From Olsenella urininfantis (lineage in GTDB: Bacteria > Actinomycetota > Coriobacteriia > Coriobacteriales > Atopobiaceae), in the NCBI RefSeq assembly GCF_900155635.1, contig NZ_LT732540.1:904365-968364 (forward strand): a stretch of DNA of 64,000 nucleotides, read 5' to 3'. Position numbers and translations under genes: made by a program. Below the pieces are notes generated by a model that saw only the letters and a list, made by a program, of their open reading frames with translations, was not told where the DNA came from and ran no database searches. This document shows, piece after piece, positions 42,014 through 51,584 of this stretch (positions are counted from its first letter, which is position 1; every line of letters starts with the position of its first letter).

Positions 42014-44710
42014 CTACTCGAAGTCGGCGATCTGCTGCCTGAGGGCCTCCACCATTGCCTCGAGCTCAGCCTGCTGGCTGCGCTTCTTCTCGATGACCTC
42101 GGGCGCCGCCTTGGCCACGAAGCCCTCGTTGCCCAGCGTCCGCACCACGCTGGCCAGGTCCTTCTCGGCCCTGGCAAGGTCCTTGGCCAGGCGCGCCGCC
42201 TCGGCCTTGAGATCAACCAGATCACCCACCAGCACGTAGGCGTCGAAGTCGCCCTCGTGCGTCACCACGGCGCCTTCGGGCTTGGCGAAGCCCTCGGCCA
42301 CGGAAAGCGCCAGCTCGCTCACGCGGCCCACCTTGCGGATGAAGTCCACCTGCCCGGACAGGACGTCCACCGTCCGCTGCCCGCCACAGCTCACCTCGAC
42401 GCGCAGCTCCTCCTTGGGAGAGAGGCGGTAGCGCGCCCTCGTGGAGCGCACCTGCGAGATGAGGCTCTTGGCCAGCTCGAAGTCGCCCTCGGCCTTGTCG
42501 TTCACGAAGCCGGCGAGGACCTCGGGCTCTGGCCAGGCAGCCAGCATCAGGAACTGTGCGTCGTGGCCGTCCAGCCCGGAGGCGGGAAGCATGTCCCACA
42601 CGCTCTCGGTCACGAAGGGCATCACGGGATGCAGCAGCCTCATGCTGACGTCAAGCACGTACACCAGGTTGCGCTGGACCTGCAGCCTCTCCTCAGGCGT
42701 GCCGTCCAGCAGACGTCCCTTGCAGAGCTCGATGTACCAGTCGCAGACCTCGCTCCAGAAGAAGCTCTGAACGTCGCGGGCGTAGTCACCAAAGTTGTAG
42801 CCCTCCAGGGCCTCGGTGGCGCTGGCGACGGCCTTGGCCAGGCGACTCAGCATCCAGGCGTCCTCGGGCGTCTGGGCAAGGGGGGCGCCAGGCGTGTATC
42901 CCTCCAGGTTCATCTGCACGAAGCGGCTAGCGTTCCAGATCTTGGTCACAAATCCGCGCGCCTGCTCGGTGCGGGGGCTGTCGATGAGCTCGCCGGTCTT
43001 CTTGTCGATGTTGGCGTCGAACTTGACGTCCTGGTTGTTGGTGATGAGCGTGAGCAGGTTATAGCGCATGGCATCCGCGCCGTACTTGTCCATCAGGTCC
43101 ATGGGGTTGACGCCGTTGCCCTTGCTCTTGGACATGCGGCTGCCGTCCTTGGCCAGGATGGTGGCGTAGATGTACACGTCATGGAAGGGGATCTGGTCCG
43201 TGAAGTAGAGCGAGCTCATCACCATGCGCGCGACCCACAGGGCGATGATGTCGCGGGCGGTGACCAGCACCTTGGTGGGGTGATGCTCGGCAAGCCGGCC
43301 TGCCTCATCGGGCCAGCCCTGCGTGGCGAAGGTCCAGAGCTGGCTGGAGAACCAGGTGTCCAGAACATCCTCGTCCTGGTGGACATGGCGTCCGCCGCAC
43401 TTGGGGCACACGTCGGCGTCCTCCATGAGGGCGTCCTCCCAGCCGCAGTCCTCGCAGTAGAACACGGGGATGCGGTGCCCCCACCAGAGCTGACGAGAGA
43501 TGCACCAATCCTTGAGGTTCTCCATCCAGGTGAGGTAGGTGTTGGTCCAGCGCTCGGGGTGGAACTTCACCTCGCCGCTCCTCACCACCGCGCAGGCGCG
43601 ATCCTTGAGTTTGTCCACGGCCACGAACCACTGCTCGGAGAGCCAGGGCTCGAGCGCGGTGTCGCAGCGGTAGCAGTGCATGACGGAGTGGTCCAGCTCC
43701 TCCACGTGGTCGAGCAGGCCCTGCTCCTCGAACCATGCCACGATCGCCTCGCGGCACTCCTCGCGGCTCATGCCCGTGTAGGGGCCGTAGCCCTCCACCA
43801 CGTGCGCCGTCTCGTCGAAGATGTTGATCTGCTCGAGGTCGTGCGCCTGGCCCATGGCATAGTCGTTGGGGTCGTGGGCAGGCGTCACCTTCACGAAGCC
43901 GGTGCCGAAGCCCGCGTCCACATGCCAGTCCGAGAAGATGGGGATCTCTCGGTTGACGATGGGCAGCATGACCTTCTTGCCCACCAAGGGGGCCTTCTCG
44001 GGATCAGACGGGCTCACGGCAACGCCGGTGTCGCCCAGCATGGTCTCGGGACGGGTGGTTGCAACCGTGATGTAGCTGATGCCGTCCACGGGCTCCACCA
44101 GCGGGTAGCGCAGGTACCAGAGGTGGCCCTTCTCGTCGTGGTACTCGGCCTCGTCGTCCGAGATGGCGGTGCGGCAGCTGGGGCACCAGTTCACGATGCG
44201 CTTTCCGCGGTAGATGAGGCCGTCGTGGTACCAGTCCACGAACACCTTGCGCACCGCGCGCGAGAACTCGGGGCTCATGGTGAACTGCTCGTCGGCGAAG
44301 TCGATGGAGCAGCCCATGCGCTTGATCTGGCTCACGATGGTCCCGCCATACTCGTGCGTCCAGTCCCAGCAGGCCTTGAGGAACTCCTCGCGCCCCATCT
44401 CCAGGCGAGACTTCCCCTCGCTCTTCAGCTTCTTGTCCACCTTGGTCTGGGTGGCGATGCCGGCGTGGTCCGTTCCCAGGATCCAGCGGGTGGAGCGGCC
44501 ACGCATGCGGCTGTAGCGCACGTAGGAGTCCTGGATGGTGTCATCCATGGCGTGCCCCATGTGCAGGATGCCGGTGACGTTGGGGGGCGGGATGGTTACG
44601 GTGCAGTCTCCCACGCCCTTGCTGCGCTGGTAGCAGCCCGCATCCATCCACTGCTGAATGAGCTTGGGCTCGCTCTCTTGCGGGTCGTAGGTCTTGGGCA
44701 TCTCTTCCAT
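42014..44710 (-). CDS. valS: Valyl-tRNA synthetase
   Basis: 898 aa class I synthetase. The HIGH-type motif is PPPNVTGILHMGHAM and the KMSKS motif is DGSRMSKSKGN. TTRPETMLGDTGVAVSP belongs to the CP1 editing domain; CPKCGGRH and CEDC are zinc-binding knuckles; the C-terminal ~60 residues are a coiled coil (LKAEAARLAKDLARAEKDL). ATG 44710 (MEEMPKTYDPQ) has AGAAGGTGGAT upstream and is preferred to a 23-residue extension without homology. Confidence 0.97.
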   Translation of the reverse strand: MEEMPKTYDPQESEPKLIQQWMDAGCYQRSKGVGDCTVTIPPPNVTGILHMGHAMDDTIQDSYVRYSRMRGRSTRWILGTDHAGIATQTKVDKKLKSEGKSRLEMGREEFLKACWDWTHEYGGTIVSQIKRMGCSIDFADEQFTMSPEFSRAVRKVFVDWYHDGLIYRGKRIVNWCPSCRTAISDDEAEYHDEKGHLWYLRYPLVEPVDGISYITVATTRPETMLGDTGVAVSPSDPEKAPLVGKKVMLPIVNREIPIFSDWHVDAGFGTGFVKVTPAHDPNDYAMGQAHDLEQINIFDETAHVVEGYGPYTGMSREECREAIVAWFEEQGLLDHVEELDHSVMHCYRCDTALEPWLSEQWFVAVDKLKDRACAVVRSGEVKFHPERWTNTYLTWMENLKDWCISRQLWWGHRIPVFYCEDCGWEDALMEDADVCPKCGGRHVHQDEDVLDTWFSSQLWTFATQGWPDEAGRLAEHHPTKVLVTARDIIALWVARMVMSSLYFTDQIPFHDVYIYATILAKDGSRMSKSKGNGVNPMDLMDKYGADAMRYNLLTLITNNQDVKFDANIDKKTGELIDSPRTEQARGFVTKIWNASRFVQMNLEGYTPGAPLAQTPEDAWMLSRLAKAVASATEALEGYNFGDYARDVQSFFWSEVCDWYIELCKGRLLDGTPEERLQVQRNLVYVLDVSMRLLHPVMPFVTESVWDMLPASGLDGHDAQFLMLAAWPEPEVLAGFVNDKAEGDFELAKSLISQVRSTRARYRLSPKEELRVEVSCGGQRTVDVLSGQVDFIRKVGRVSELALSVAEGFAKPEGAVVTHEGDFDAYVLVGDLVDLKAEAARLAKDLARAEKDLASVVRTLGNEGFVAKAAPEVIEKKRSQQAELEAMVEALRQQIADFE

Positions 44711-44887
44711 GGCGATCCACCTTCTTCTGGGCGGCATGGCACGCGTTGGCACTCGTGTCTTGAGCGCGCGCGACCACATCCGCGGCCTGTGTCTGCCGTG
44801 TCAGGATGCTCCCGACACGGTTGGTACAAAAGAATAGCACGGCCCTTGCCGCTACAATCTCTTGCATACGAGAAGGGGGCACGGCAT

Positions 44888-45673
44888 ATGGACGAGCAGC
44901 TTGGCGAGAGGAGCGATGCGGCGGAGACGTCGCTCGACCGCCTCAGGCTGGTGATGGGCAGGGAGGCGCTGGCACGCGTGCAGGCAAGCTGCGTCATGGT
45001 GCTGGGCCTGGGAGGCGTAGGGTCCAACTGCGCCGAGGCGCTGGCGCGCGGCGGCGTGGGCGAGCTGGTGCTGGTTGACCGCGACGTAGTTGCCCCCAGC
45101 AACATCAACCGCCAGGCCGTGGCGTGGCAGAGCACCGTGGGCCAGCCCAAGAGCGAGGTCATGGCCCGCATGGTCACCGACATCAACCCCGACTGCCGCC
45201 TCACCCTGCGCCGACAGTTCATCCCCAAAGAGGGCTGTGCCGAGTTCCTCTCCTCCCTTCCCCACCCTGACTTCGTGGTCGACGCCATCGACACCATCTC
45301 GCAGAAGCTGGCCATAGCGCGCTGGTGCCAGGACGAGGGCATAGCCCTCATCTCGAGCATGGGGGGCGCCAACAAGCTTGATCCCAGCTGCCTGCGCGTC
45401 TCAACCATAGAGAAGACCAGCATCGACCCCGTTGCGCGCGTCATGCGCAAGGAGTGCCGCAAGCGCGGCATCAGGGGCCTCACGGTGCTCTTCTCGGACG
45501 AGCAGCCGCTGGAGCCCATTGGCAAGTGGGAGGCGCTGGGCGAGGGCGGCTTCGTGCGCGAGGGGGCCTCCATCCTGGGGACGATGAGCTACATGCCGCC
45601 CATCATGGGACAGATGATGGCGGGACACGTGATCTGCGAGCTCGCAGGGCTGCGCACGCGAGGAGGTCGCTAG
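44888..45673 (+). CDS. tcdA: tRNA threonylcarbamoyladenosine dehydratase, TcdA/ThiF family
   Basis: 261 aa E1-like enzyme. VMVLGLGGVGSNCAEALARGG is the adenylate-binding Rossmann motif (core GLGGVGSNC), followed by LVLVDRDVVAPSNINRQAV and VVDAIDTISQKLAIARWC. TcdA cyclises t6A37 to ct6A in ANN-decoding tRNAs. It lacks the rhodanese domain of MoeB. ATG 44888 has AGAAGGGGG nine nt upstream; the reading frame is open for more than 1000 codons further left, but only as the antisense of valS. Followed by tatD with a one-base gap. Confidence 0.93.
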   Translation: MDEQLGERSDAAETSLDRLRLVMGREALARVQASCVMVLGLGGVGSNCAEALARGGVGELVLVDRDVVAPSNINRQAVAWQSTVGQPKSEVMARMVTDINPDCRLTLRRQFIPKEGCAEFLSSLPHPDFVVDAIDTISQKLAIARWCQDEGIALISSMGGANKLDPSCLRVSTIEKTSIDPVARVMRKECRKRGIRGLTVLFSDEQPLEPIGKWEALGEGGFVREGASILGTMSYMPPIMGQMMAGHVICELAGLRTRGGR

Positions 45674-45674
45674 C

Positions 45675-46457
45675 ATGGGTGGCTCCTGGAGGCTGACGGA
45701 CGCCCACTGCCACCTGGACTTCATGTCCAACATGAGTGAGGTCGCAGGGGATGCCCGCGTGCGCGGCGTAGGGATGCTTGCCTGCAGCGTCACGCCCGAT
45801 GGCTACCTGCGCATGAGGGAGACCCTGGCAGATGCGCCCAACGTGGAGCTGGGGCTGGGGCTGCACCCCTGGTGGGTGGCAGACGGCCGCGCGGACGCGC
45901 GGGAGCTTGGCCTCTTCGAGGAGCTTGTGGGAGAGGCGCGCGTGGTGGGCGAGGTGGGGATGGACCTCTCCCCCAAACACGTCCCCGCAGACAGCCCCGA
46001 GGCACAGCGGCGCGCCTTCGGGCGCGTGGCCCGCGCCACGGCTAGGGCAAGCTCCCCTACCACGCCCAAGGTCCTCTCCCTGCACTCCGTCCGGGCGGCC
46101 GGTGAGGTCCTGGACGTCCTGGAGGAGTGCCGCTGCCTCTCGCGCTGCCGCTGCGTCTTCCACTGGTTCAGCGGCAGCTCGGACGAGCTTGCACGCGCGC
46201 GGGACGCGGGCTGCTGGTTCTCCGTCAACGAGATGATGCTTTCCACCCGGCGCGGGTGCGAGTACGCCCGCCAGCTTCCCCTGGGACGGCTGCTCATGGA
46301 GACGGACCTGCCGCCACAGGAGGGCGCCCCCTTTTCGGCCGAGAGGATCGAGGCGGCGCTCAGAAGCTGTGTGGAGGTGTTGGCGAGGCTGAGGGGAATG
46401 GACGAGCCCACGCTCCAGGACCAGATCTCGCGCAACGTGCGGGCACTCCTGTCCTAA
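45675..46457 (+). CDS. TatD-family metal-dependent DNase
   Basis: 260 aa TIM-barrel hydrolase. Metal ligands occur in DAHCHLD (N-terminus), [24 protein letters not shown] and METDLPP. The GEVGMD and first motif fit TatD, though the usual GLDY variant is GMDL here. Degrades DNA 3'-5' or acts in D-aminoacyl repair in relatives. The ATG is one nt after the tcdA stop (TAGcATG), so they form one coupled pair. Confidence 0.9.
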   Translation: MGGSWRLTDAHCHLDFMSNMSEVAGDARVRGVGMLACSVTPDGYLRMRETLADAPNVELGLGLHPWWVADGRADARELGLFEELVGEARVVGEVGMDLSPKHVPADSPEAQRRAFGRVARATARASSPTTPKVLSLHSVRAAGEVLDVLEECRCLSRCRCVFHWFSGSSDELARARDAGCWFSVNEMMLSTRRGCEYARQLPLGRLLMETDLPPQEGAPFSAERIEAALRSCVEVLARLRGMDEPTLQDQISRNVRALLS

Positions 46458-46461
46458 GGGA

Positions 46462-46494
46462 GAGCCCCTGGGCCGCAACGCGAACCAGGGGCTC
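46462..46494. terminator. Hairpin between tatD and clpX
   Basis: GAGCCCCTGG (46462-46471) and CCAGGGGCTC (46485-46494), 10 bp perfect, lie between convergent stop codons. No clear T-run. Confidence 0.65.
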
Positions 46495-46520
46495 AGGGGA
46501 GCTGCCGTGGCACCGCGCGT

Positions 46521-47822
46521 CTATCCCGCGCGGTGCTTGCCAAACACGCCGGCGGACTCTCGCTCCAACAGGGGCTGGCTCGCACCGCCCACGCACTCGG
46601 GAGTGACCACGACGCCTGTGATCTCAAGGTCGCTGGGCAGGTCGAACATGGTCTCCTGCAGCGTTGACTCGCAGATTGCGCGCAGGCCGCGCGCGCCCGT
46701 GCCGCGCTCGATGGCCTGGCGGGCGATCTCGCGCAGGGCCTCGTCCTCGAACTCGAGGCTCACGCCCTCGATCCGGAACATGCGGCGATACTGCTTCACG
46801 ATGGCGTTCTTGGGCTGGGTGAGGATCTCGACCAGGTCGTCCTCGGTGAGCTCCTTGGTGGAGGTGATCACGGGAATGCGGCCGATGAACTCCGGAATCA
46901 TGCCAAACTTGTGCAGGTCCTGGGGCATGACCTGGCCCATGAGCTCGTCCTGGTTGTCCTCCACCTTGCGGGCGAGCTCGGCGTTGAAGCCGATGCCCTT
47001 CCTGCCGATGCGGTCTGCCACGATCTTGTCCAGGCCCACGAAGGCGCCGCCGCAGATGAAGAGGATGTTCTTGGTGTCGATGTGGATGAGCTCCTGCTGG
47101 GGGTGCTTGCGGCCGCCCTGGGGAGGAACGCTGGCAACCGTGCCCTCAAGGATCTTGAGCAGGGCCTGCTGCACGCCCTCGCCCGAGACGTCCCTGGTGA
47201 TGGAGAGGTTCTCGGCCTTGCGGGCGATCTTGTCGATCTCGTCTATGTAGACGATACCCAGCTCAGCGCGCTCCACGTCGCCATCTGCAGCGGCTATGAG
47301 CTTGAGGAGGATGTTCTCCACGTCCTCGCCCACGTAGCCCGCCTCGGTGAGGGTGGTGGCGTCCGCAATGGCAAAGGGCACCTCGAGGAAGCGAGCCAGG
47401 GTCTGGGCGAGCAGGGTCTTGCCCGTGCCGGTGGGCCCCAGAAGCAGGATGTTGCTCTTGGCGAGCTCGACCTGCTCCTCCTCGGCAATGGGCTCCTCGC
47501 CCGTGAAGATGCGACGGTAGTGGTTGTACACCGCCACGCTCATGGCGCGCTTCGCGTCCTCCTGGCCCATGACGTACTGCGAGAGCTCGTCGTAGATCTG
47601 GTGTGGGGTGGGCAGCTCGCGCATGATGACGGGCTGCTCGGCCTCAGGCTGGCCCCCCTCGTCCGCGAAGCCGTGCTCGGCCATGATGTCGGCGCACTCG
47701 CTCACGCACTCGTCGCAGATGAACACCCCGTTGGGGCCCTGGATGAGCTTGCGCACCTGGCTGCGGCTCTTGCCGCAGAAGGAGCAGTGCAGCTCCGGCA
47801 TGTCTTGATCGTTTGGTGACAT
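46521..47822 (-). CDS. clpX: ClpX ATP-dependent unfoldase
   Basis: 433 aa. N-terminal zinc-binding domain (C13, C16, C36, C39), AAA+ module with Walker [16 protein letters not shown], Walker [10 protein letters not shown], and the pore-loop region. Unfolds substrates and feeds them to ClpP, encoded 69 bp upstream on the same strand. ATG 47822 has GGGGAGAG upstream. Gene order tig-clpP-clpX is the standard one. Confidence 0.97.
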   Translation of the reverse strand: MSPNDQDMPELHCSFCGKSRSQVRKLIQGPNGVFICDECVSECADIMAEHGFADEGGQPEAEQPVIMRELPTPHQIYDELSQYVMGQEDAKRAMSVAVYNHYRRIFTGEEPIAEEEQVELAKSNILLLGPTGTGKTLLAQTLARFLEVPFAIADATTLTEAGYVGEDVENILLKLIAAADGDVERAELGIVYIDEIDKIARKAENLSITRDVSGEGVQQALLKILEGTVASVPPQGGRKHPQQELIHIDTKNILFICGGAFVGLDKIVADRIGRKGIGFNAELARKVEDNQDELMGQVMPQDLHKFGMIPEFIGRIPVITSTKELTEDDLVEILTQPKNAIVKQYRRMFRIEGVSLEFEDEALREIARQAIERGTGARGLRAICESTLQETMFDLPSDLEITGVVVTPECVGGASQPLLERESAGVFGKHRAG

Positions 47823-47890
47823 CTAGTCTCTCCCCGGAGGAACTGAGTTTGGTTTCTGACGTTGGCTTCCGTGCGGACACAGGCGCAAGT

Positions 47891-48505
47891 CTACTCCGAC
47901 TGCTCCGCGCGAGAGGTGATGACCTTGTCAACCAGGCCGTAGGCCTGGGCCTCGGCGGCGCGCATGTAGTTGTCGCGCTCGGTGTCCGCATTGATCCTCT
48001 CAACGCTCTGGCCGGTCTGCTCGGAGAGGATCTGGTTGAGCTTGCCGCGGATCCAGCGGGTCTCGTCCGCCGCGATCTGGATGTCCGTCTGCTGGCCCTG
48101 AGCACCCGAGAGGGGCTGGTGGATGAGGATCATGGAGTTGGGGAGCGCCAGGCGCTTGCCCTTGGCACCGGAGGCCAGAAGCACGGCGGCCATGGAGGCG
48201 GCCATGCCCACGCAGATGGTGGAGACCTCGGGCTTGATGAAGTTCATGGTATCGAGGATGCCCAGGCCGGCGTAGACCTCACCGCCGGGCGAGTCGATGT
48301 AGAGGGAGATGTCCTTGTCGGGGTCCTGGCTCTCGAGGTGCAGGAGCTGGGCGATCACAAGGTTGGCGCTGTCGCGCGTGATCTCCTCGCCCAGAAAGAC
48401 GATGCGGTCGTTGAGCAGGCGGGAGTATATGTCGTAGCTGCGCTCGCCGCGCGGGGTCTGCTCCACGACGTAGGGAATGAGTGGGGTTGCCATGGGGTTG
48501 AGCAT
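47891..48505 (-). CDS. clpP: ATP-dependent Clp protease proteolytic subunit
   Basis: 204 aa serine protease. The catalytic triad is Ser in [11 protein letters not shown], His in ILIHQPL and Asp in ERDNYMRA. Forms the 14-mer chamber that works with ClpX. ATG 48505 ([14 protein letters not shown]) has AAGGAGGAG upstream; an upstream extension of ~30 residues lacks homology. A 13-bp hairpin separates it from tig. Confidence 0.97.
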   Translation of the reverse strand: MLNPMATPLIPYVVEQTPRGERSYDIYSRLLNDRIVFLGEEITRDSANLVIAQLLHLESQDPDKDISLYIDSPGGEVYAGLGILDTMNFIKPEVSTICVGMAASMAAVLLASGAKGKRLALPNSMILIHQPLSGAQGQQTDIQIAADETRWIRGKLNQILSEQTGQSVERINADTERDNYMRAAEAQAYGLVDKVITSRAEQSE

Positions 48506-48531
48506 GGGTGCTCCTCCTTCTGTGTTGATAA

Positions 48532-48566
48532 AGGCGCTCCGAGGTACTGTTCCCCTCGGAGCGCCT
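48532..48566 (-). terminator. Hairpin between tig and clpP
   Basis: AGGCGCTCCGAGG (48532-48544) and CCTCGGAGCGCCT (48554-48566) are a perfect 13-bp inverted repeat. On the minus strand it ends in TTTAT, so it can terminate tig transcripts fully or partly before clpP. Confidence 0.75.
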
Positions 48567-48602
48567 CCGTAGTCCCAGGCGTATGTGCCTCGCAAGGAGA
48601 GA

Positions 48603-49931
48603 CTACTCGCCGGCCTCCTCGGCCTTCTTGGCGCGGGCCTCGGCGATCTCGTCCACCTCGGTGACGGTGGCGTTCTCGGCGAGCCACTTCACGGCCTTGG
48701 TGCGGCGGATGGACTCGCGCACGGCGGGCATCTGGCCGTTCTCGAGGAACTCGGACATGGACTTCTCCACGTCCTCGACGCCGGCGCGCTCGAACTCGGC
48801 GCGGACCTCATCGGTGGTTGCGGTGAACTCGAGCTTGTCGGCCAGGGCGTCAAGGGCCAGGGACTGGCGTGCGCGCTCCTCGGCCTGCTCGCGCAGGTCT
48901 GCCAGGAACTCGTCACTCTTGATGCCACGGGCGCCCAGGTACATGTCGAGGGACATGCCCTGGCGCTGGAGCTGGCTCAGGAACTCGTTCGCGAGCTCGG
49001 AGAAGACCTGGTTCTGGTAGGCCTCGGGGACCTCCTCCAGCACGAGATGCTTGCCGATCTCCTCGACGACGCGGTCCTCCTTGAGGGCAGGCAGACTCTG
49101 CTTCTTGTCCTCCTCGATCTCCTCCTTGACGGCGTCGCGCAGCTCGGCGACGGTGTCGAAGCCGAAGCTCTTCTTGGTGAACTCGTCGGTGAGCTCGGGG
49201 GTGACGGCCTTCTTGATGGTCTTGAGGGTGACGGTGACGGCGGTTTTGTGCTCGTGGTCGCCGTGGGCGTGGGACCACTCGACGTCCTTGGTCTCGCCCT
49301 TGGTCATGCCCTCGATGCCCTCCGCGAGCTCCTCGGGGAGGTAGCCCTTGCGCAGGGAGAGCTGGCGGTCGGTGCCGGCGAGCTCGGGCGCGCCCTCCTT
49401 GTTCTCGATGTCCACGACGATGACGTCGCCCTCGACGGCGGCGCGCTCCTCGGTCTCGTCCTCGTAGCTGACGTGATAGCTGAGGAGCTGCTCGATCTGC
49501 TGCTCGACCTCGGCCTCGGTGGCCTCTGCAGGAGGCATGCTGATGGCGGGGGCGTCATAGGAGTCAAGCTCGCAGGTGGGAGGCACGGGGATGGTGGCCT
49601 CGATGACGAAGTCCTCGTGCTCGACGACGAGGGCGGGGTCCTCGCCGTAGTCGGGGCGGTCAACGGGAACGATGTCGAGCTCCTCGTACATCATGGGCTG
49701 GGCCACGTTCATGAGGTTCTCGGTGGCCTGGGCGAAGACGGCCTCACGGCCGACCATGCCATCGATGACGGGGCGCGGCGCACGGCCACGGCGGAAGCCC
49801 TGGAAGGAGTACTTCTGGGCGATGTCCTTGTAGGCCTGGGCGATGGCGCTGTCCACGTCCTTAGCGGACACGACGACCTTGGCAGCCACCTTGTCGTTCT
49901 GGGGCCTCTCGGCGGTGACGGTGATGTTCAA
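48603..49931 (-). CDS. tig: Trigger factor
   Basis: 442 aa ribosome-bound chaperone. N-terminal ribosome-binding domain carries [15 protein letters not shown] (the FRxGxxP loop), the middle PPIase-like domain follows ([14 protein letters not shown]), and the C-terminal helical domain ends in a Lys/Glu-rich tail ([13 protein letters not shown]). Assists folding of nascent chains. Leads the tig-clpP-clpX cluster. Confidence 0.96.
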   Translation of the reverse strand: MNITVTAERPQNDKVAAKVVVSAKDVDSAIAQAYKDIAQKYSFQGFRRGRAPRPVIDGMVGREAVFAQATENLMNVAQPMMYEELDIVPVDRPDYGEDPALVVEHEDFVIEATIPVPPTCELDSYDAPAISMPPAEATEAEVEQQIEQLLSYHVSYEDETEERAAVEGDVIVVDIENKEGAPELAGTDRQLSLRKGYLPEELAEGIEGMTKGETKDVEWSHAHGDHEHKTAVTVTLKTIKKAVTPELTDEFTKKSFGFDTVAELRDAVKEEIEEDKKQSLPALKEDRVVEEIGKHLVLEEVPEAYQNQVFSELANEFLSQLQRQGMSLDMYLGARGIKSDEFLADLREQAEERARQSLALDALADKLEFTATTDEVRAEFERAGVEDVEKSMSEFLENGQMPAVRESIRRTKAVKWLAENATVTEVDEIAEARAKKAEEAGE

Positions 49932-49999
49932 CGTTCCTCCAGTGTCTTCCTGCTTGGCAGGCCAGCCCGCCTCGCAAAGTTCCTACGCATCTTGTGACG

Positions 50000-50086
50000 T
50001 GGTGCGGGCGAAAGGACTCGAACCTTCACGGAGTCTCCCCCACTGGAACCTAAATCCAGCGCGTCTACCAGTTCCGCCACGCCCGC
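50000..50086 (-). tRNA. tRNA-Leu (anticodon TAG)
   Basis: Minus-strand cloverleaf of 84 nt plus encoded CCA (50000-50002). The acceptor arms GCGGGCG/CGCCCGC pair, the anticodon loop is TTTAGGT with TAG, and the long variable arm is typical of tRNA-Leu. TTCGAGTCC forms the T-loop region. Confidence 0.96.
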
Positions 50087-50243
50087 ATTTGTCGCATGCA
50101 GCTTATGGATGATAGCAAAGGCCAGGCAAGTGTTGCGCGCCATCTGCGTTCTTCATGCAAAAGCTCTGACGAGAGGGCCTTGTTGATGCCGCAGGAGGCC
50201 GGTGGTGTCGCTTTCCCTAATCTCAAGCGCGCTTCGCAGTGCA

Positions 50244-51023
50244 TCATGCCTCCGAGGCACCAACGCCTTGCCGACAACAGGTGCCAACGAGGTTAACTAG
50301 CTTACGAGCCAGCCCCTCGTCCACGCCGTCATGGCAGGTGTCGTTGGGGCCGTCCAGGTAGGCATAGCTCACGTGCTCGGACCGAGTCGTGGGGTCTGAC
50401 ATGTAGCCACGACATGAGGCATGGACCTGGGCCACGCCCGTCTCCCCCACGAGCGCCGTCACGTTTCTGACATCGATGCCAGAGCCTGCCAGAATCTGGA
50501 TCCTCTCGCCAAGGCGCTGCTGCAGTTCCCTGATGAGAGGTGCGCCCTCATGGGCAGTTGCCCTCTGGCCGCTGGTAAGGACCCTGTCCACCCCGCAGCC
50601 GATAAGGGCCTCAGCGGCAGCAAAGGCATCAGGCGTCACATCGAAGGCCCGGTGGAACACCGCCTCCGCGCCCGCCGCATGCGCCAGCCCTGCCATCTGC
50701 CGCGTGGCCTGCTCGTCCACACAGCCATCCGAGCGAAGGAAACCGAAGGCAAGGCCGTCCGCACCCGCCGTCAGCAGCCCGCGCGCATCTGCAAACATGG
50801 TGTCGCGCTCCTCTTCCGAATAGTAGAAGCCCGCGCCCCGAGGCCTCAGCATGCAGACGATGGGAATGCTCAGCGCCTCCTTTGCCAGACGAAACGTGCC
50901 CATGCTAGGAGTGAGCCCGCCCAGCCAGATCGCCGAGTTGAGCTCGACCCTGTCGGCCCCCGCGCGCTCCGCCGCCAGGCAGTCCGCTAGGCTTCCCGCG
51001 CATATCTCAACGGTGAGCGCCAC
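50244..51023 (-). CDS. cutC: CutC-family copper homeostasis protein
   Basis: 259 aa TIM-barrel protein. The family signature ADRVELNSAIWLGGLTPSMG is present with the common Cys after ELx replaced by N (VELNSA). VFHRAFDVTPD and RVLTSGQRATAHEG are also characteristic. Role in copper handling is traditional but uncertain. GTG 51023 was chosen because GGGGAGAGAG precedes it and homology starts at LTVEIC; in-frame ATG 51071 is an alternative. Confidence 0.9.
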   Translation of the reverse strand: MALTVEICAGSLADCLAAERAGADRVELNSAIWLGGLTPSMGTFRLAKEALSIPIVCMLRPRGAGFYYSEEERDTMFADARGLLTAGADGLAFGFLRSDGCVDEQATRQMAGLAHAAGAEAVFHRAFDVTPDAFAAAEALIGCGVDRVLTSGQRATAHEGAPLIRELQQRLGERIQILAGSGIDVRNVTALVGETGVAQVHASCRGYMSDPTTRSEHVSYAYLDGPNDTCHDGVDEGLARKLVNLVGTCCRQGVGASEA

Positions 51024-51039
51024 GCCTCTCTCTCCCCTC

Positions 51040-51135
51040 TCATCGCCAAGCTTCCGGCTCGTCTTCCTCATACTCACCCGCCTCGGCAAGCGCCTCGAAG
51101 AAATCGTCCAGGGCGTCCAGGGCCAGGTCCTGCAT
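51040..51135 (-). CDS. Possible 31-aa acidic micropeptide upstream of cutC
   Basis: ATG 51135 to TGA 51040 encodes an acidic helix-like peptide (DLALDALDDFFEALAEAGEY...) with mostly G/C third positions, ending 16 nt before the cutC start. AAGG lies 13 nt upstream, rather far. It may also be the decayed tail of a lost gene, since the frame stays open to ~51200 with no start. No family recognised. Confidence 0.28.
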   Translation of the reverse strand: MQDLALDALDDFFEALAEAGEYEEDEPEAWR

Positions 51136-51216
51136 CTGCGGGCCCAGACCTTCTTGCCACGTGCTTACTGTCCGGCTACATCTTAGTTGGAACGACGGGC
51201 ATCAACTCACGCGTGC

Positions 51217-51493
51217 GGAGGGCGAACGCAACGCTTGGCGCCGCGCGAGGCGGTTTTGGTCGCGTTGGCCCACCCACTGGGTACGTAGAAATGGGCAAAC
51301 ACGCAGGCTGACGGAATGGAAGCCATATCTTGATGCATTGGCCCACCGCGGGGGTCACTACAGGTGGGCAGACACGCGCTTTTCGGCCGAGAGGGGCGGG
51401 AAATCGCATATTCGCCCACCTACGAACCGCCCTGCGGTGGGCGAAAGCAGCCGTTTGACGCCCAGGAGAGAGGAAATCGCACTTCTACCCACC
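51217..51493. repeat. Locus F: array of four 58-bp GGTGGGC...GCCCACC units at exact 73-bp period
   Basis: Units at 51217-51274, 51290-51347, 51363-51420 and 51436-51493. Left ends GGAGGGC, AATGGGC, GGTGGGC, GGTGGGC; right ends GCCCACC (three) and ACCCACC. Each is 58 bp, and starts are 73 bp apart in all three steps, leaving 15-bp spacers. Interiors of 44 bp vary, but keep a weak (G/A)AAC-x-C after the left end and TCGCA-x-TT before the right end, so stems extend imperfectly. A half-unit (GGTGGGAACACACG) follows at 51503. The array fills the spacer upstream of the DUF2130 gene. Confidence 0.9.
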
Positions 51494-51584
51494 ACCCGCG
51501 CCGGTGGGAACACACGGCGCGGTTGTTGTCCGAAGCCTGCGCTAGGCTGTATGCGTCAGGTGAGCGCAAGCAAGGAGAGAGCAC

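Noticed and set aside
41504..45673. Very long plus-strand open frame of ~1390 codons ending with the TcdA gene
   Set aside because: All but the last 261 codons run antisense to valS; high-GC codon bias leaves the opposite frame open. The real start is ATG 44888 with a Shine-Dalgarno.
51217..51493. CRISPR array
   Set aside because: The 73-bp period is CRISPR-like, but units are inverted-ended and diverged, no identical 25-40 bp direct repeat exists and no cas genes are nearby.
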